From NCBI RefSeq assembly GCF_000243235.1, contig NZ_JH594606.1, forward strand, positions 786,934 through 850,933: a DNA stretch of 64,000 nucleotides. Reading direction: 5' to 3'. The notes beneath the pieces were generated by a model. The model saw only the letters and a program-made list of their open reading frames with translations. It was not told the DNA's origin and made no database searches. The translations under genes and the position numbers were made by a program. Positions 1 through 8,535 of the stretch are shown in pieces. Position 1 is the first letter of the stretch; every line of letters begins with the position of its first letter. Source of the stretch: Gillisia limnaea DSM 15749. Its GTDB lineage: Bacteria; Bacteroidota; Bacteroidia; Flavobacteriales; Flavobacteriaceae.

Positions 1-432
1 ATTTCTAAATAAAAGATCTTTAGCCTCACCACCCCTGGAAATAATCTCACCCTGATTTGCATTTTCATCGAACAGATGGGCATGGCAAGTTACCAACCCA
101 ACTTTTGGGGAACTATTTAAAATGTTTACTGCCTTTTGAATAAAAGTTGGTTCAAAAAAATCATCGGCATCCAAAGTGAGTATAAATTCTCCTTTTGCTT
201 CTGTTACCCCCCTATTCCTGGCAACACTGGGGCCTTTATTTTCTATTGTTATCAATAGATCAATTTTTTGTGTAAGTTTTTTTAAAACCGCTTTCGTTTT
301 ATGATTGGAGCCATCATCAATTATTATAATTTCTTTATTGGTATAGGATTGATCCAAAATAGATTGAACCGCTTGTTCAATATAATCCCCATCATTATAA
401 CAGGGAATTATTATGGAAACTAATTTGCTCAT
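1..432 (-). CDS. Glycosyltransferase family 2, partial (N-terminal part only)
   Basis: The minus strand reads from ATG at 432 to the window edge with no stop, giving 144 codons of a GT-A glycosyltransferase. The start MSKLVSIIIPCYNDGDYIEQ is the classic family 2 opening; an IIIDDGS motif and an LDADD motif (the DxD metal/nucleotide-sugar site) follow. It should transfer a sugar from a nucleotide donor to the growing surface glycan at the inner face of the membrane. The start lies 4 bp from the stop of the next upstream gene, so it is the distal end of the same operon. The acceptor-specific C-terminal half lies outside the window. Confidence 0.9.
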   Translation of the reverse strand, partial: MSKLVSIIIPCYNDGDYIEQAVQSILDQSYTNKEIIIIDDGSNHKTKAVLKKLTQKIDLLITIENKGPSVARNRGVTEAKGEFILTLDADDFFEPTFIQKAVNILNSSPKVGLVTCHAHLFDENANQGEIISRGGEAKDLLFRN

Positions 433-436
433 TCAA

Positions 437-1561
437 TTAATGTTGAAAAAATAGATTTTCAAGGGTTGATATTTTCGGGGCATTGGAACAATTGGAAATA
501 TACGTTTGTCTTAGTGAATTTGAAAGATTTTGATATTCTATTTCACTTAAATTCATTAATCTTTCAGCCATTCTAAGCATATTCTCGAAATCATTTACTA
601 CTAAGTGTATATGTTCACCTATTCTTTCTTTCATGGCTCCCACATTATAGCTCAATACCGGCACACCAGCAGCCATTGACTCTAATCCTGTCAATGGTCC
701 AGTTTCAGCCTGTGAGGTGATTAAAAAAAATGAAATATTTTTATAAAATAAATGCGTATTGGCCGGAGAAATATTTTTTTTTATAAGTGTTATATATTCC
801 TGTAATCCATAATCCTTTATTAGCTCTTTTAACCGGTAAGAGTATCTTTCATCACCGTCACCTTGTATTATAAGGGTTGCATCTAACCCGCTTAATTTCA
901 GTTTATTTATTAAGGAAATTGCATGTTCAATTCTTTTCTCTTCAGAAAATCTGCAAAGCATACCAAATGTGTAAATTCTATTTGATTGACATTCTAATAA
1001 GCGTTTTTCATTGGCAATTATAATATCCTGTACAATAACATTATTACTTTTTAGAATGTTAGCAATATAAAACTGATGTCCTTTACTCATTACAATATTC
1101 CATTTGAGAGCTCTTAAATATTTTTTTTTCCAACTCTCTATACCCTCCTCATGTACTATAGTATATTTTATCAAACAATTTTTAGGGTTAAAATTATTAA
1201 GAATTGGAATATAATAGTTTTGAGTTGTAGAGGTTAGAATATAAATGTAATCAAATCCCCTTAAACGCTGGAAAAACCAAAATAAATTTTCTATAAAGGA
1301 AGTTTTTAAATGAAAGAGACGCCTAAAAAAAACATTGATTTTTTTAATATATAAATTATTAAAAAAATCAGGATATGTTTTAAATTTTATATTTGGATTA
1401 ACAGCCAGATCTTGAAAATTACCTAATTCAAGATGATAGGGGCAAAAAATTTCAATTTTTTTAAAACTTCCTGAGTTGGCAAGTTCTTGGGCTGTTATTA
1501 GCGTTTCAATTTCCGTGCCTCCAACAGTTAATAGAAATGGTGCAGTTATTAATAGTTTCAT
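437..1561 (-). CDS. Glycosyltransferase family 4 (GT-B)
   Basis: 374 residues with a GT-B two-domain layout. The N-terminal part opens MKLLITAPFLLTVGGTEIET, and the C-terminal nucleotide-sugar domain contains FGMLCRFSEEKRIEHAI, then an EX7E-type motif around SQAETGPLTGLESMAAGVPV. It probably adds one sugar to the repeat unit; donor and acceptor cannot be read from sequence. It is very AT-rich, like most glycosyltransferases here, which is typical of exchanged glycan genes. It is followed at 4 bp by the partial GT2 gene. Confidence 0.88.
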   Translation of the reverse strand: MKLLITAPFLLTVGGTEIETLITAQELANSGSFKKIEIFCPYHLELGNFQDLAVNPNIKFKTYPDFFNNLYIKKINVFFRRLFHLKTSFIENLFWFFQRLRGFDYIYILTSTTQNYYIPILNNFNPKNCLIKYTIVHEEGIESWKKKYLRALKWNIVMSKGHQFYIANILKSNNVIVQDIIIANEKRLLECQSNRIYTFGMLCRFSEEKRIEHAISLINKLKLSGLDATLIIQGDGDERYSYRLKELIKDYGLQEYITLIKKNISPANTHLFYKNISFFLITSQAETGPLTGLESMAAGVPVLSYNVGAMKERIGEHIHLVVNDFENMLRMAERLMNLSEIEYQNLSNSLRQTYISNCSNAPKISTLENLFFQH

Positions 1562-1684
1562 CTCAAATTTTGTATACTTTTAAATAAAGCTTGTAATTTC
1601 AAAATGAATCCATTTGGAAAAAGAGATAATAATAATTTCTCCAGAAATTCAAAATACCAATAAATTGCATATCACAGTCAAGCT

Positions 1685-2464
1685 TTAAAATTTATTTAAT
1701 AGACCAAGTTTAATTAATAAATTTATTTTCCGAGATTTTTTCAAATTTCTTACTATTGATTTTAGCTCATATAACTCTTGAACTTCTATAAGAAATGCAC
1801 TAAAGTGATTGTTAAGAACGTTATTTCTTTCCTCTATTATTACAGTATCGTTTTCAGGCATGGCACTTATACCGTCCGTATTGACAATTGTTAATATATC
1901 ATCAATCTTGTTAGAAGTACAATTTTCTTTAAACAAAGCGAGTATTATAAATTTCCAATCGGAGACTATTTTTAACGTTTCATCATATAAACCAACTTTT
2001 TGAAATAATTCATATTTAATAAAAACAGATTGATGACATAGCGTACCGTATAAAAGATCTGAAAATCGTAATTGCGTTGGATAAGAAATTAATGTCGAAC
2101 TATCTTTTGCTTCAACTTGTACATTGAAATAAATAATATCTTTTATTTTTAAAAACTTAAAATTCCGATCGAGAACATATTTGCTATAAAACTGATCCCC
2201 ACTATTCAAAAATAGCAAATATCTTCCAGTCGCCACTTTTATACCTTTGTTCATCGCATTATAAATACCCGAATCCTTTTCACTCGCCCAAAAATCTATT
2301 CTATCACTATGCTGTTCAATATATTCCTTACTCCCATCTGTGGAACCCCCATCAATAACTATGTATTCATACTCCTGCCAGGTTTGCTCAAAAACACTAT
2401 TCATTGTTCTTTCCAAGCCTTCAAGATTGTTTAGGTTAACGGTAATTATCGATATTAAAGGCAT
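1685..2464 (-). CDS. Glycosyltransferase family 2 (WcaA/colanic-acid type)
   Basis: 259 residues, near the usual length of short GT2 enzymes. The N-terminus MPLISIITVNLNNLEGLERT, the VIDGGSTDGS motif, KGIKVATGRYLLFLNSGDQF (SGD in place of DxD) and a later SDWKFI motif place it with the WcaA-like GT2 enzymes of O-antigen loci. It starts 1 bp after the fcl stop, so the two are co-transcribed and probably translationally coupled. A fucosyltransferase role is possible from that linkage but is inference only. Confidence 0.88.
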   Translation of the reverse strand: MPLISIITVNLNNLEGLERTMNSVFEQTWQEYEYIVIDGGSTDGSKEYIEQHSDRIDFWASEKDSGIYNAMNKGIKVATGRYLLFLNSGDQFYSKYVLDRNFKFLKIKDIIYFNVQVEAKDSSTLISYPTQLRFSDLLYGTLCHQSVFIKYELFQKVGLYDETLKIVSDWKFIILALFKENCTSNKIDDILTIVNTDGISAMPENDTVIIEERNNVLNNHFSAFLIEVQELYELKSIVRNLKKSRKINLLIKLGLLNKF

Positions 2465-2465
2465 C

Positions 2466-3572
2466 TCAACTTAAAAATTTATTATTATAAACTTCCCTAA
2501 TCCCTTCCTCCAATCCAATACTATGTTCCCATCCCAAACTATGTATTAAAGAAACATCCAACAATTTTCGAGGTGTGCCATCGGGTTTGGCTCTATTCCA
2601 GATTATTTCACCCTTATATCCTACGTTTTTCCTTATCACATCTGCGAGTTCCTTTATTGAAATATCTTTTCCTGTCCCTATATTCACGCTTGTATTTCCA
2701 TGGTAGGTTTGCATTAAATGAAAACAAGCCTCGGCAAGGTCATCCACGTGTAAAAACTCCCTCATAGGAGTCCCTGTTCCCCACAGTTCGACAGGCTCAC
2801 TGCGGGGTTCGACAGGCTCACTGCGGGGTTCGACAGGCTCACTGCGGGATTCGACAGGCTCACTGCGGGATTCGACAGGCTCACTGCGGGATTCGACAGG
2901 CTCACTACCGCACTTCGGCAGGCTCAGTGGGCTCAGTGGGCTCAGTGGAACAGGAGGTTTGGGATTGGATTTATCCATCTTTTCTTCACGCAACTTAGCT
3001 TCGTGAAATTTACGCAATAATGCCGGAAGCACGTGCGCGGTTTCTAAATCGTAATTATCGTTGGGGCCATAAAGGTTGGTTGGCATTACCGAAATAAAAT
3101 CACAGCCATACTGCCGGTTGTAATTTTCACACATTTTTACCCCGGCTATTTTAGCGATGGAATAGGGTTCATTCGTGGGTTCCAGTTTCCCGTCAAGAAG
3201 GTATTCCTCTTTTATGGGTTGTGGTGACAGTTTTGGGTAAATACAGGAGGATGCCAAAAACAACAATTTTTTAACTCCGTGAACATAACTTTGGTGAATC
3301 ACGTTGTTCTGGATCATCAAATTTTCATATAAAAACTGCGCCCTATAAGTGTTATTAGCCTCTATTCCCCCCACTTTTGCGGCAGCCAAAAAAACATATT
3401 CCGGTTGCTCGTTCTCAAAGAAGGAAGCTACAGCTTGCTGATTTATAAGGTCCAGCTCTTTAGAAGTTTTAAAAACAAAATTTGAATAACCTTTAGCTTT
3501 AAGATTTCTAGCAATCGCAGAACCTACCATTCCCGTATGTCCTGCAATGTATATTTTAGAATCTTTCTCCAT
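2466..3572 (-). CDS. fcl: GDP-L-fucose synthase with in-frame repeat insertion
   Basis: Converts GDP-4-keto-6-deoxymannose (product of Gmd) to GDP-L-fucose by epimerisation and NADPH reduction. Visible are the GHTGMVGSA Rossmann motif near residue 11, S-S-C at 108-110, catalytic Tyr137-x3-Lys141 (YSIAK), [12 protein letters not shown] and the conserved [19 protein letters not shown]. Length is 368, about 50-60 residues longer than the family's usual 310-320. The excess is a low-complexity insert at about residues 195-262, made of a Pro/Ser/Leu stretch and six SEPVE(S/P)R heptads encoded by a 21-bp DNA repeat. It sits in the loop before WGTGTP, so the enzyme may still fold. Gmd lies upstream, with a TA module between. 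Confidence 0.93.
   Translation of the reverse strand: MEKDSKIYIAGHTGMVGSAIARNLKAKGYSNFVFKTSKELDLINQQAVASFFENEQPEYVFLAAAKVGGIEANNTYRAQFLYENLMIQNNVIHQSYVHGVKKLLFLASSCIYPKLSPQPIKEEYLLDGKLEPTNEPYSIAKIAGVKMCENYNRQYGCDFISVMPTNLYGPNDNYDLETAHVLPALLRKFHEAKLREEKMDKSNPKPPVPLSPLSPLSLPKCGSEPVESRSEPVESRSEPVESRSEPVEPRSEPVEPRSEPVELWGTGTPMREFLHVDDLAEACFHLMQTYHGNTSVNIGTGKDISIKELADVIRKNVGYKGEIIWNRAKPDGTPRKLLDVSLIHSLGWEHSIGLEEGIREVYNNKFLS
2786..2949 (+). repeat. 21-bp tandem repeat array inside fcl
   Basis: Six near-perfect 21-bp units, core TTCGACAGGCTCACTGCGG, run from 2786 to 2911. A degenerate tail (CTTCGGCAGGCTCAGTGGG, then GGCTCAGTG iterations) continues to about 2949. The unit length is a multiple of three, so the array is read in frame as [14 protein letters not shown] heptads in fcl. 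Sequence like this normally sits between genes in flavobacteria (recollection, not a search). The first three units carry a G where the next three carry an A, suggesting stepwise duplication. Confidence 0.95.
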
Positions 3573-3633
3573 TTAATAATTAGGTTGCTTTTACCTGAAA
3601 ACTAAAAAACCCGGTTAGGGGCATTCTTATAGT

Positions 3634-3957
3634 TTATTTGTTCTTTTTTGGGTCCTGACTGGTATCAAAAATCCTGACCACATAAATTTTCGTTTTCCCT
3701 TTGCGATAAGTGATTTTACAATGATGCTGAGTTAGTTTTCTATAGGAGTATTTTAAATGATCAAAATCCTTATCTAGTTCTCCAATCTCGGTAAAATTAT
3801 AATCAGGATTTTCCAATGTTTCCAACAGCTCAAAAATTGTATCGATAATTTCTTGAGCTCTTACAATTCCGTATAAATCCAAATTAAAGGATTTTACTTT
3901 TTTTAAATCCTTTATAGCCCTTGAGGTTAACTCTACTCGTTTTATTGAGCTGCTCAA
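3634..3957 (-). CDS. RelE/ParE-family toxin
   Basis: 107 residues with the fold pattern of the RelE/ParE superfamily: an N-terminal helix pair (VELTSRAIKDLKKVKSFN) followed by beta strands, the core HLKYSYRKLTQHHCKITYRK and the terminal KIYVVRIFDTSQDP strand. Such proteins are ribosome-dependent mRNases (RelE) or gyrase poisons (ParE); the sequence alone does not decide which. The start codon overlaps the end of the antitoxin gene by 4 bp (ATGA), the usual antitoxin-first arrangement. The pair lies between gmd and fcl, an unusual place for a TA module. Confidence 0.85.
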   Translation of the reverse strand: MSSSIKRVELTSRAIKDLKKVKSFNLDLYGIVRAQEIIDTIFELLETLENPDYNFTEIGELDKDFDHLKYSYRKLTQHHCKITYRKGKTKIYVVRIFDTSQDPKKNK

Positions 3958-4154
3958 GTATCGAGCATTTTTTTCGCTTCTTTTAAACTATAAGTACGTC
4001 CAGCTTTAATATCTTCCTCCCCTTCTAAGATCATTTTATCTTTTTGCAATTGTTCCATATAAACTTTTGCCATTTCGTAAAACATTTTTACAAATTTGTC
4101 ATCCCCGGTATCTACAAATTCATGGAGCTTTTGTTTTATTTCTATTGTACTCAT
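3954..4154 (-). CDS. Small antitoxin partner of the RelE/ParE toxin
   Basis: 66 residues from ATG at 4154 (MSTIEIKQKLHEFVDTGDDK). A longer open frame reaches 4229, but its extra 25 residues have no supporting signal and run into a remnant of fcl. The protein is charged and helical, ending EEDIKAGRTYSLKEAKKMLD, typical of the C-terminal toxin-wrapping tail of small antitoxins. No DNA-binding domain is obvious. It overlaps the toxin by 4 bp and should be co-transcribed. Identification rests mainly on size and its position before the toxin. Confidence 0.78.
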   Translation of the reverse strand: MSTIEIKQKLHEFVDTGDDKFVKMFYEMAKVYMEQLQKDKMILEGEEDIKAGRTYSLKEAKKMLDT

Positions 4155-4225
4155 AACAGTGTTTTTGAGACTTATAAAGATACACATTTTGTGCCGATAG
4201 CTATCCTGATTTAATTTTCTGCAAT

Positions 4226-4282
4226 TCAAGAACTCACCATTCCGGTATGACCTGAGATGTATATTTTAGAATCTTTCTCCAT
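4226..4282 (-). pseudogene. Truncated 5' copy of fcl
   Basis: From ATG at 4282 the minus strand reads [18 protein letters not shown] then TGA. This matches the intact fcl start ([18 protein letters not shown]) at 17 of the first 18 residues bar two changes. At DNA level 4231-4282 aligns with 3521-3572 with 6 mismatches in 52 bases. The copy sits upstream of the TA module, and the intact gene lies downstream of it. The homology fades just past residue 18, where the TA leader begins. It is best read as a target duplication left by insertion of the module. Confidence 0.88.
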
Positions 4283-4432
4283 TTGTTGCGAATTTACCCG
4301 AATTAATCTGAACTAAAACAAATTTATCCGAATTTTGAGATAACTGTTGTTGAAAAATTGAAATTTGATTTCTGACACTGAACATTGAACGTTGAACTTT
4401 TTTAACTCCCCCTTTGGAGGCTGGGGGGCTTT

Positions 4433-5548
4433 TTATTCATTATATTTCAAAGTGTCATGACCTCCATCTTTCAGGTATTTCTCTTTCTGAAATAATTTTA
4501 TGTCTGCCGCCATCATATCTGCTACCAATTCACCTATAGAATGTGTTGGTTCCCAGTTCAATTTTTCCCTGCATTTTGTAGCATCACCTATCAGCATATC
4601 CACTTCTGTTGGTCGATGATATTTTGGATCTATCTTCACTACCACCTTCCCAATGGGCAGCTGAAATTCAGGATTTGAACAGGCTTTTACCAATCCTGTT
4701 TCATTTTCATTTTCTCCTTCAAAAGTCAGGCTAATCCCAACCTCTGCAAAAGCCATCCTCACAAAATCCCTTACCGAAGTAGTCACTCCGGTGGCAATAA
4801 CATAATCTTCCGGCTCGTCCTGTTGTAACATTAACCACATCGCCTTCACGTAATCGTTGGCGTGGCCCCAATCTCGTTTTGCATCCAAATTCCCTAAAAA
4901 CAAGGTATCCTGCATCCCTAAAACAATTCTTGAAGTTGCTCTTGTAATCTTTCTGGTTACAAAGGTTTCTCCCCGCAATGGAGATTCGTGGTTGAACAGG
5001 ATCCCGTTACAGGCAAACATACTATAAGCCTCACGATAATTCACGGTAATCCAGTAGGCATACAATTTCGCGACTCCATAAGGGCTTCTTGGATAAAAAG
5101 GCGTTTTCTCGGTTTGCGGCACTTCCTGCACCTTTCCGTAAAGTTCTGAAGTTGAAGCCTGGTAGATCCTCGTCTTATCCGTCATACCAAGTAAACGGAC
5201 CGCTTCAAGTATCCTTAGTGTTCCTAAACCATCAATATTCCCGGTATATTCCGGAGTATCAAAACTCACCTTTACATGAGACATTGCTCCCAGGTTGTAA
5301 ATCTCATCGGGTTGCACTTCCTGGATAATACGCGTTAAATTCATTGGATCACTTAAATCTCCATAATGCAATTTAAACTTAACATTCTTTTCATGGGGAT
5401 CTTGATAGAGGTGATCGATCCTGTCTGTATTAAAGGAGGAACTTCTTCTTTTAATACCGTGAACTATGTATCCTTTTTCTAAAAGCAATTCTGCCAGATA
5501 GGCTCCATCCTGACCTGTGATTCCTGTGATGAGGGCTGTTTTATTCAT
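4433..5548 (-). CDS. gmd: GDP-mannose 4,6-dehydratase
   Basis: Makes GDP-4-keto-6-deoxymannose from GDP-mannose, first step to GDP-L-fucose (Fcl) and GDP-rhamnose (Rmd). The 371-residue length is normal. Visible are the [20 protein letters not shown] cofactor motif, the [15 protein letters not shown] segment, the TSELYGK catalytic motif, YGVAK (Tyr-x3-Lys), [17 protein letters not shown] and NWEPTHSI near the end. It is clearly less AT-rich than the flanking glycosyltransferases, as is fcl, suggesting a different history for the precursor genes. Confidence 0.97.
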   Translation of the reverse strand: MNKTALITGITGQDGAYLAELLLEKGYIVHGIKRRSSSFNTDRIDHLYQDPHEKNVKFKLHYGDLSDPMNLTRIIQEVQPDEIYNLGAMSHVKVSFDTPEYTGNIDGLGTLRILEAVRLLGMTDKTRIYQASTSELYGKVQEVPQTEKTPFYPRSPYGVAKLYAYWITVNYREAYSMFACNGILFNHESPLRGETFVTRKITRATSRIVLGMQDTLFLGNLDAKRDWGHANDYVKAMWLMLQQDEPEDYVIATGVTTSVRDFVRMAFAEVGISLTFEGENENETGLVKACSNPEFQLPIGKVVVKIDPKYHRPTEVDMLIGDATKCREKLNWEPTHSIGELVADMMAADIKLFQKEKYLKDGGHDTLKYNE

Positions 5549-5584
5549 TTCAATTTGAATTCTTGATTCAATCTTTCTTAACTC

Positions 5585-6658
5585 TTAAATAACTTTAGCG
5601 TATAAATCCATAGTTTCTTTCCGACATTTTTCCCACGAAAAATCTTTTAATCGAATTTTTCCAGCCTCAATTAAATCTAGTTTTAATGTACTGTCTGAAA
5701 TAACATTTTGTATAGTATTTCTAATAGACTTAATATCTTTCGGATCAAAATAAATAGCCGCATTGCCTGCTATTTCCTTTAGCGATCCTCCCGGGCTGCT
5801 TATCACCGGGCAGTTGCAAGCAAAGGCCTCGAGAAGAGGAAAACCAAAGCCTTCGTATAATGAAGGAAAAACAAAACATTCTGCATTAGTATATAGGTGA
5901 ACTAATTCTCCATCACTTTGACAAAAATAGCTATTCACTTTACTTTTTATTTCCAATTCTTCTATCCATCTATTTTCGATAGCTGTAAAATCCGGCCCTG
6001 TGCATACCAAATGTAAATCTTTATTATTCTTCAAGATTGGTGCTACAGAAATTAAAAAGGTTAGGAAATTTTTATAGGCACTTCTGTTACCTGTAAATAA
6101 AACATAAGGATGATCTATATCAAATTTTGGCTTTATACTAATAATACTTGCATAATCGGTTGCCAAATATATCACCTCTATTTTTTCCTTTGGAATATTA
6201 AAAATATCAATTAAATCTTTTTTTGTTGAATTAGAAATTGCAATAATTTTTGATGCTGAATTACATAAATTTCTTTTATTAAATGAATCCCTGCTATTCC
6301 CAAAATACTCCGCATACTTCTCGTGGATCATATCATAAACAGTCACTACAAATGGTGTTTTTAAATAATTTAAAAAATAATTGCCGTAATAGGTTGGATG
6401 AAAAACATCAAATTGAAGATCCCTTATTTGTGAATTATAAAAATCATATTTATTAGCTTTCGGTTGCTTTCCATTAAACAGCGTTCTAGTTAATTTTGAT
6501 TGAACTCTTTGATAAAACTCTTTCTTTTTTGGAGATTGGTCCGTAAACAATTCCATTTTTTGGACTGCATCATTGCCGCGTTCCAGCATATTGAAATATC
6601 GACTTATTCCGCCAAATTTCTGTTGTTCAAATATTTGATTATCAATTAACACCTTCAT
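5585..6658 (-). CDS. Glycosyltransferase family 4 (GT-B)
   Basis: 357 residues. The N-terminus (MKVLIDNQIFEQQKFGGISR) is typical of the family 4 mannosyltransferase-like group in O-antigen loci. The C-terminal domain has VLFTGNRSAYKNF and the donor-binding EGFGFPLLEAFACNCPVISS, which includes the EX7E pattern. It probably uses GDP-mannose or a GDP-deoxysugar, given that gmd and an Rmd-like gene flank it; that is inference. Its start overlaps the preceding stop by 1 bp, so it is translationally coupled to the reductase. Confidence 0.9.
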   Translation of the reverse strand: MKVLIDNQIFEQQKFGGISRYFNMLERGNDAVQKMELFTDQSPKKKEFYQRVQSKLTRTLFNGKQPKANKYDFYNSQIRDLQFDVFHPTYYGNYFLNYLKTPFVVTVYDMIHEKYAEYFGNSRDSFNKRNLCNSASKIIAISNSTKKDLIDIFNIPKEKIEVIYLATDYASIISIKPKFDIDHPYVLFTGNRSAYKNFLTFLISVAPILKNNKDLHLVCTGPDFTAIENRWIEELEIKSKVNSYFCQSDGELVHLYTNAECFVFPSLYEGFGFPLLEAFACNCPVISSPGGSLKEIAGNAAIYFDPKDIKSIRNTIQNVISDSTLKLDLIEAGKIRLKDFSWEKCRKETMDLYAKVI

Positions 6659-7611
6659 TATTGTAGATATAATTCTTTTTGATTAACCATTAATTGAAGT
6701 TCATCTTTCAAATTTTTTATTGGTTTCCATCCGGTAAGTGTTTGCAACTTCTCATAACTACCAATAATAACAGGATTATCATTAGGACGAATTAATTTTT
6801 CTGAAATAATATAATTTTCATTAATTCCTGCAATTTTATAAATATGAACTAATATTTCCTTTAAGCTATATCCTTTACCGGAGCAAACATTATATAATTC
6901 GCCAGTAATTCCCTTCCTCAATAAAATAATATAGGCTTTAACAACATCATCAACATGCAGAAAGTCTCGTATAATGCTTAAGTCTCCTACCTCAATTTTT
7001 ATGTCATATTCATTATATTTCTGAATTAAAACTTTATTAATAAATGAAGGAATAACAAAGCGATCCGTTTGAGTATTTCCAAAATGGTTAAAAGATCTTG
7101 TAGATACAATATCTAACCCGAAACCTTTCACATAAACCTTACTTAGTTCACTTTGAGCCTGCCTAGCGACTGCATAAGGCGAAACAGGATTGGGTCTTAC
7201 GGTTTCTTTTATAGGTATTTGCTTTCCACCAACTACTCCATATTCTTCTGAAGAACCTATTGAAAGGATTCTTGATTTAAAACCTAACTTTCTTACTGAT
7301 TCTAATATATTTAGATAAATATTTACATTGTTTTGAAAGCTTAAATTTGGTTCTTTCCAACTATATGCCACACTGCTTTCTGCTGCAAGATGAATTATGT
7401 AATTTGGTTTTATTTCAGCCACGGTTTTTAATACGAAAGATGAATTTTTTAAATCACCAAATATTACATTAATTCCAATATTTTCTTCAACATTTTTGTC
7501 TAAAGGCCTTCGAGAAATGGCAAATATTTGAAATGATTTGTCTTGTTTTAATTTTTCAATTAGACGCCTGCCAACAAATCCAAAGCCTCCTGTAATTAAA
7601 ATAACCTGCAT
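6658..7611 (-). CDS. Rmd-like GDP-4-keto-6-deoxymannose reductase / NDP-sugar epimerase
   Basis: 317-residue extended SDR. It shows TGGFGFVGRRLIEKL (GxxGxxG), IHLAAESSVAYSWKEP, IGSSEEYG and SPYAVARQAQSEL, then TRSFNHFGNTQTDRFVIPSF, the last resembling the RPFNH...FVIPSF block of GDP-6-deoxy-D-mannose reductase. Reduction of the Gmd product would give GDP-D-rhamnose. The active-site YxxxK reads Y-A-V-A-R, with Arg where Lys is usual; this may be a subfamily trait or lower activity. It overlaps the next gene by 1 bp. Another NDP-sugar epimerase or reductase activity cannot be excluded. Confidence 0.8.
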   Translation of the reverse strand: MQVILITGGFGFVGRRLIEKLKQDKSFQIFAISRRPLDKNVEENIGINVIFGDLKNSSFVLKTVAEIKPNYIIHLAAESSVAYSWKEPNLSFQNNVNIYLNILESVRKLGFKSRILSIGSSEEYGVVGGKQIPIKETVRPNPVSPYAVARQAQSELSKVYVKGFGLDIVSTRSFNHFGNTQTDRFVIPSFINKVLIQKYNEYDIKIEVGDLSIIRDFLHVDDVVKAYIILLRKGITGELYNVCSGKGYSLKEILVHIYKIAGINENYIISEKLIRPNDNPVIIGSYEKLQTLTGWKPIKNLKDELQLMVNQKELYLQ

Positions 7612-7644
7612 TTATTGTATTGTTTTAAAGACCTCATTAATATA

Positions 7645-8535
7645 TTAAACTAAATCATCATTTTGAAGTTTCTTTTTTACATATTCAAAATCCTTCATAA
7701 TTAAAGACTCCGGAACCACTTTTCTTGTATTAAAAGTTTGATTTTGATTTATCTTATAATTGATTTTATTTACAATTCGTTGAAGAATTGTCTTTTTTAT
7801 TTGTGCCTTTTTCTCCTCAACAAAAGGATTAGCAGAAAATTTTTCTCGTGATAAAATATGGAGGTTTATAGAATCTGTATAATAATAGACATTGAATTTT
7901 TTAGCGATTCTATCAAAAGCATCTTCAGTATAAAATGATACATGTTGTCCTGTTTCAGGTACAAAATACCACCAATCTTTTAACTCAGAAATATGTCTTG
8001 TGGGCTGTAACTCGGTGGACAATAAAATTGTATCAGAATAATTGAACATTTTTGTGATTTCCTCAATGGGATTAGGTAAATGTTCAAAAACCTCAAAAGC
8101 AGTTAAAATATCGAACTTATGGCTTACTGGTAAATCCTTAACATCAAAATAGCGAGCATATAAATTATCGGCATGTAAATCTTGCCTATAAAAATTAAAT
8201 CCTTTATCACGCATTAATCGAACAAACACGCCTTCACCTCCACCGTAATCCACTGCAGAAAAGGCATTGAAATTTGAGAATAATTTTCCTAATATATTTT
8301 GAGTTTTATGCAACAATAGAAGGTTTCTCGACATAATACCTACGTCCAATGCACTTATGGCCCCCGTGCTGTATGCTTCCTCTAACCAAAATGGGAATTC
8401 AGTCTGAAGGAAATAACAATTTTCACATTGATAATAATCAACATCATACTTCCTTAAGATTTTCTTTGAAAAAATCTTATTACTAAGATCAGCACATATT
8501 CTACAAGTCATAAAATTTAATTTAAACTCTTCCAA
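7645..8535 (-). CDS. Class I SAM-dependent methyltransferase (Methyltransf_23 type)
   Basis: 296 residues. An N-terminal cysteine cluster (MTCRICADL...YYQCENCYFLQTEF) resembles a zinc-binding knuckle seen in sugar methyltransferases. The Rossmann core follows with AVDYGGGEGVFVRLM (motif I), then FDILTAFEVFEHLPNP. It probably methylates a sugar hydroxyl of the glycan or a lipid-linked intermediate. It overlaps the preceding gene by 14 bp. The real start may be the Met at residue 9, just before the cysteine cluster. Confidence 0.85.
   Translation of the reverse strand: MEEFKLNFMTCRICADLSNKIFSKKILRKYDVDYYQCENCYFLQTEFPFWLEEAYSTGAISALDVGIMSRNLLLLHKTQNILGKLFSNFNAFSAVDYGGGEGVFVRLMRDKGFNFYRQDLHADNLYARYFDVKDLPVSHKFDILTAFEVFEHLPNPIEEITKMFNYSDTILLSTELQPTRHISELKDWWYFVPETGQHVSFYTEDAFDRIAKKFNVYYYTDSINLHILSREKFSANPFVEEKKAQIKKTILQRIVNKINYKINQNQTFNTRKVVPESLIMKDFEYVKKKLQNDDLV

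Noticed and set aside
2786-2949. CRISPR-like regular repeats in fcl
   Set aside because: Head-to-tail 21-bp units with no spacers and no cas genes.
3954-4229. Long 91-residue version of the antitoxin
   Set aside because: The extra N-terminus runs into the fcl remnant; the Met at 4154 gives a normal antitoxin.
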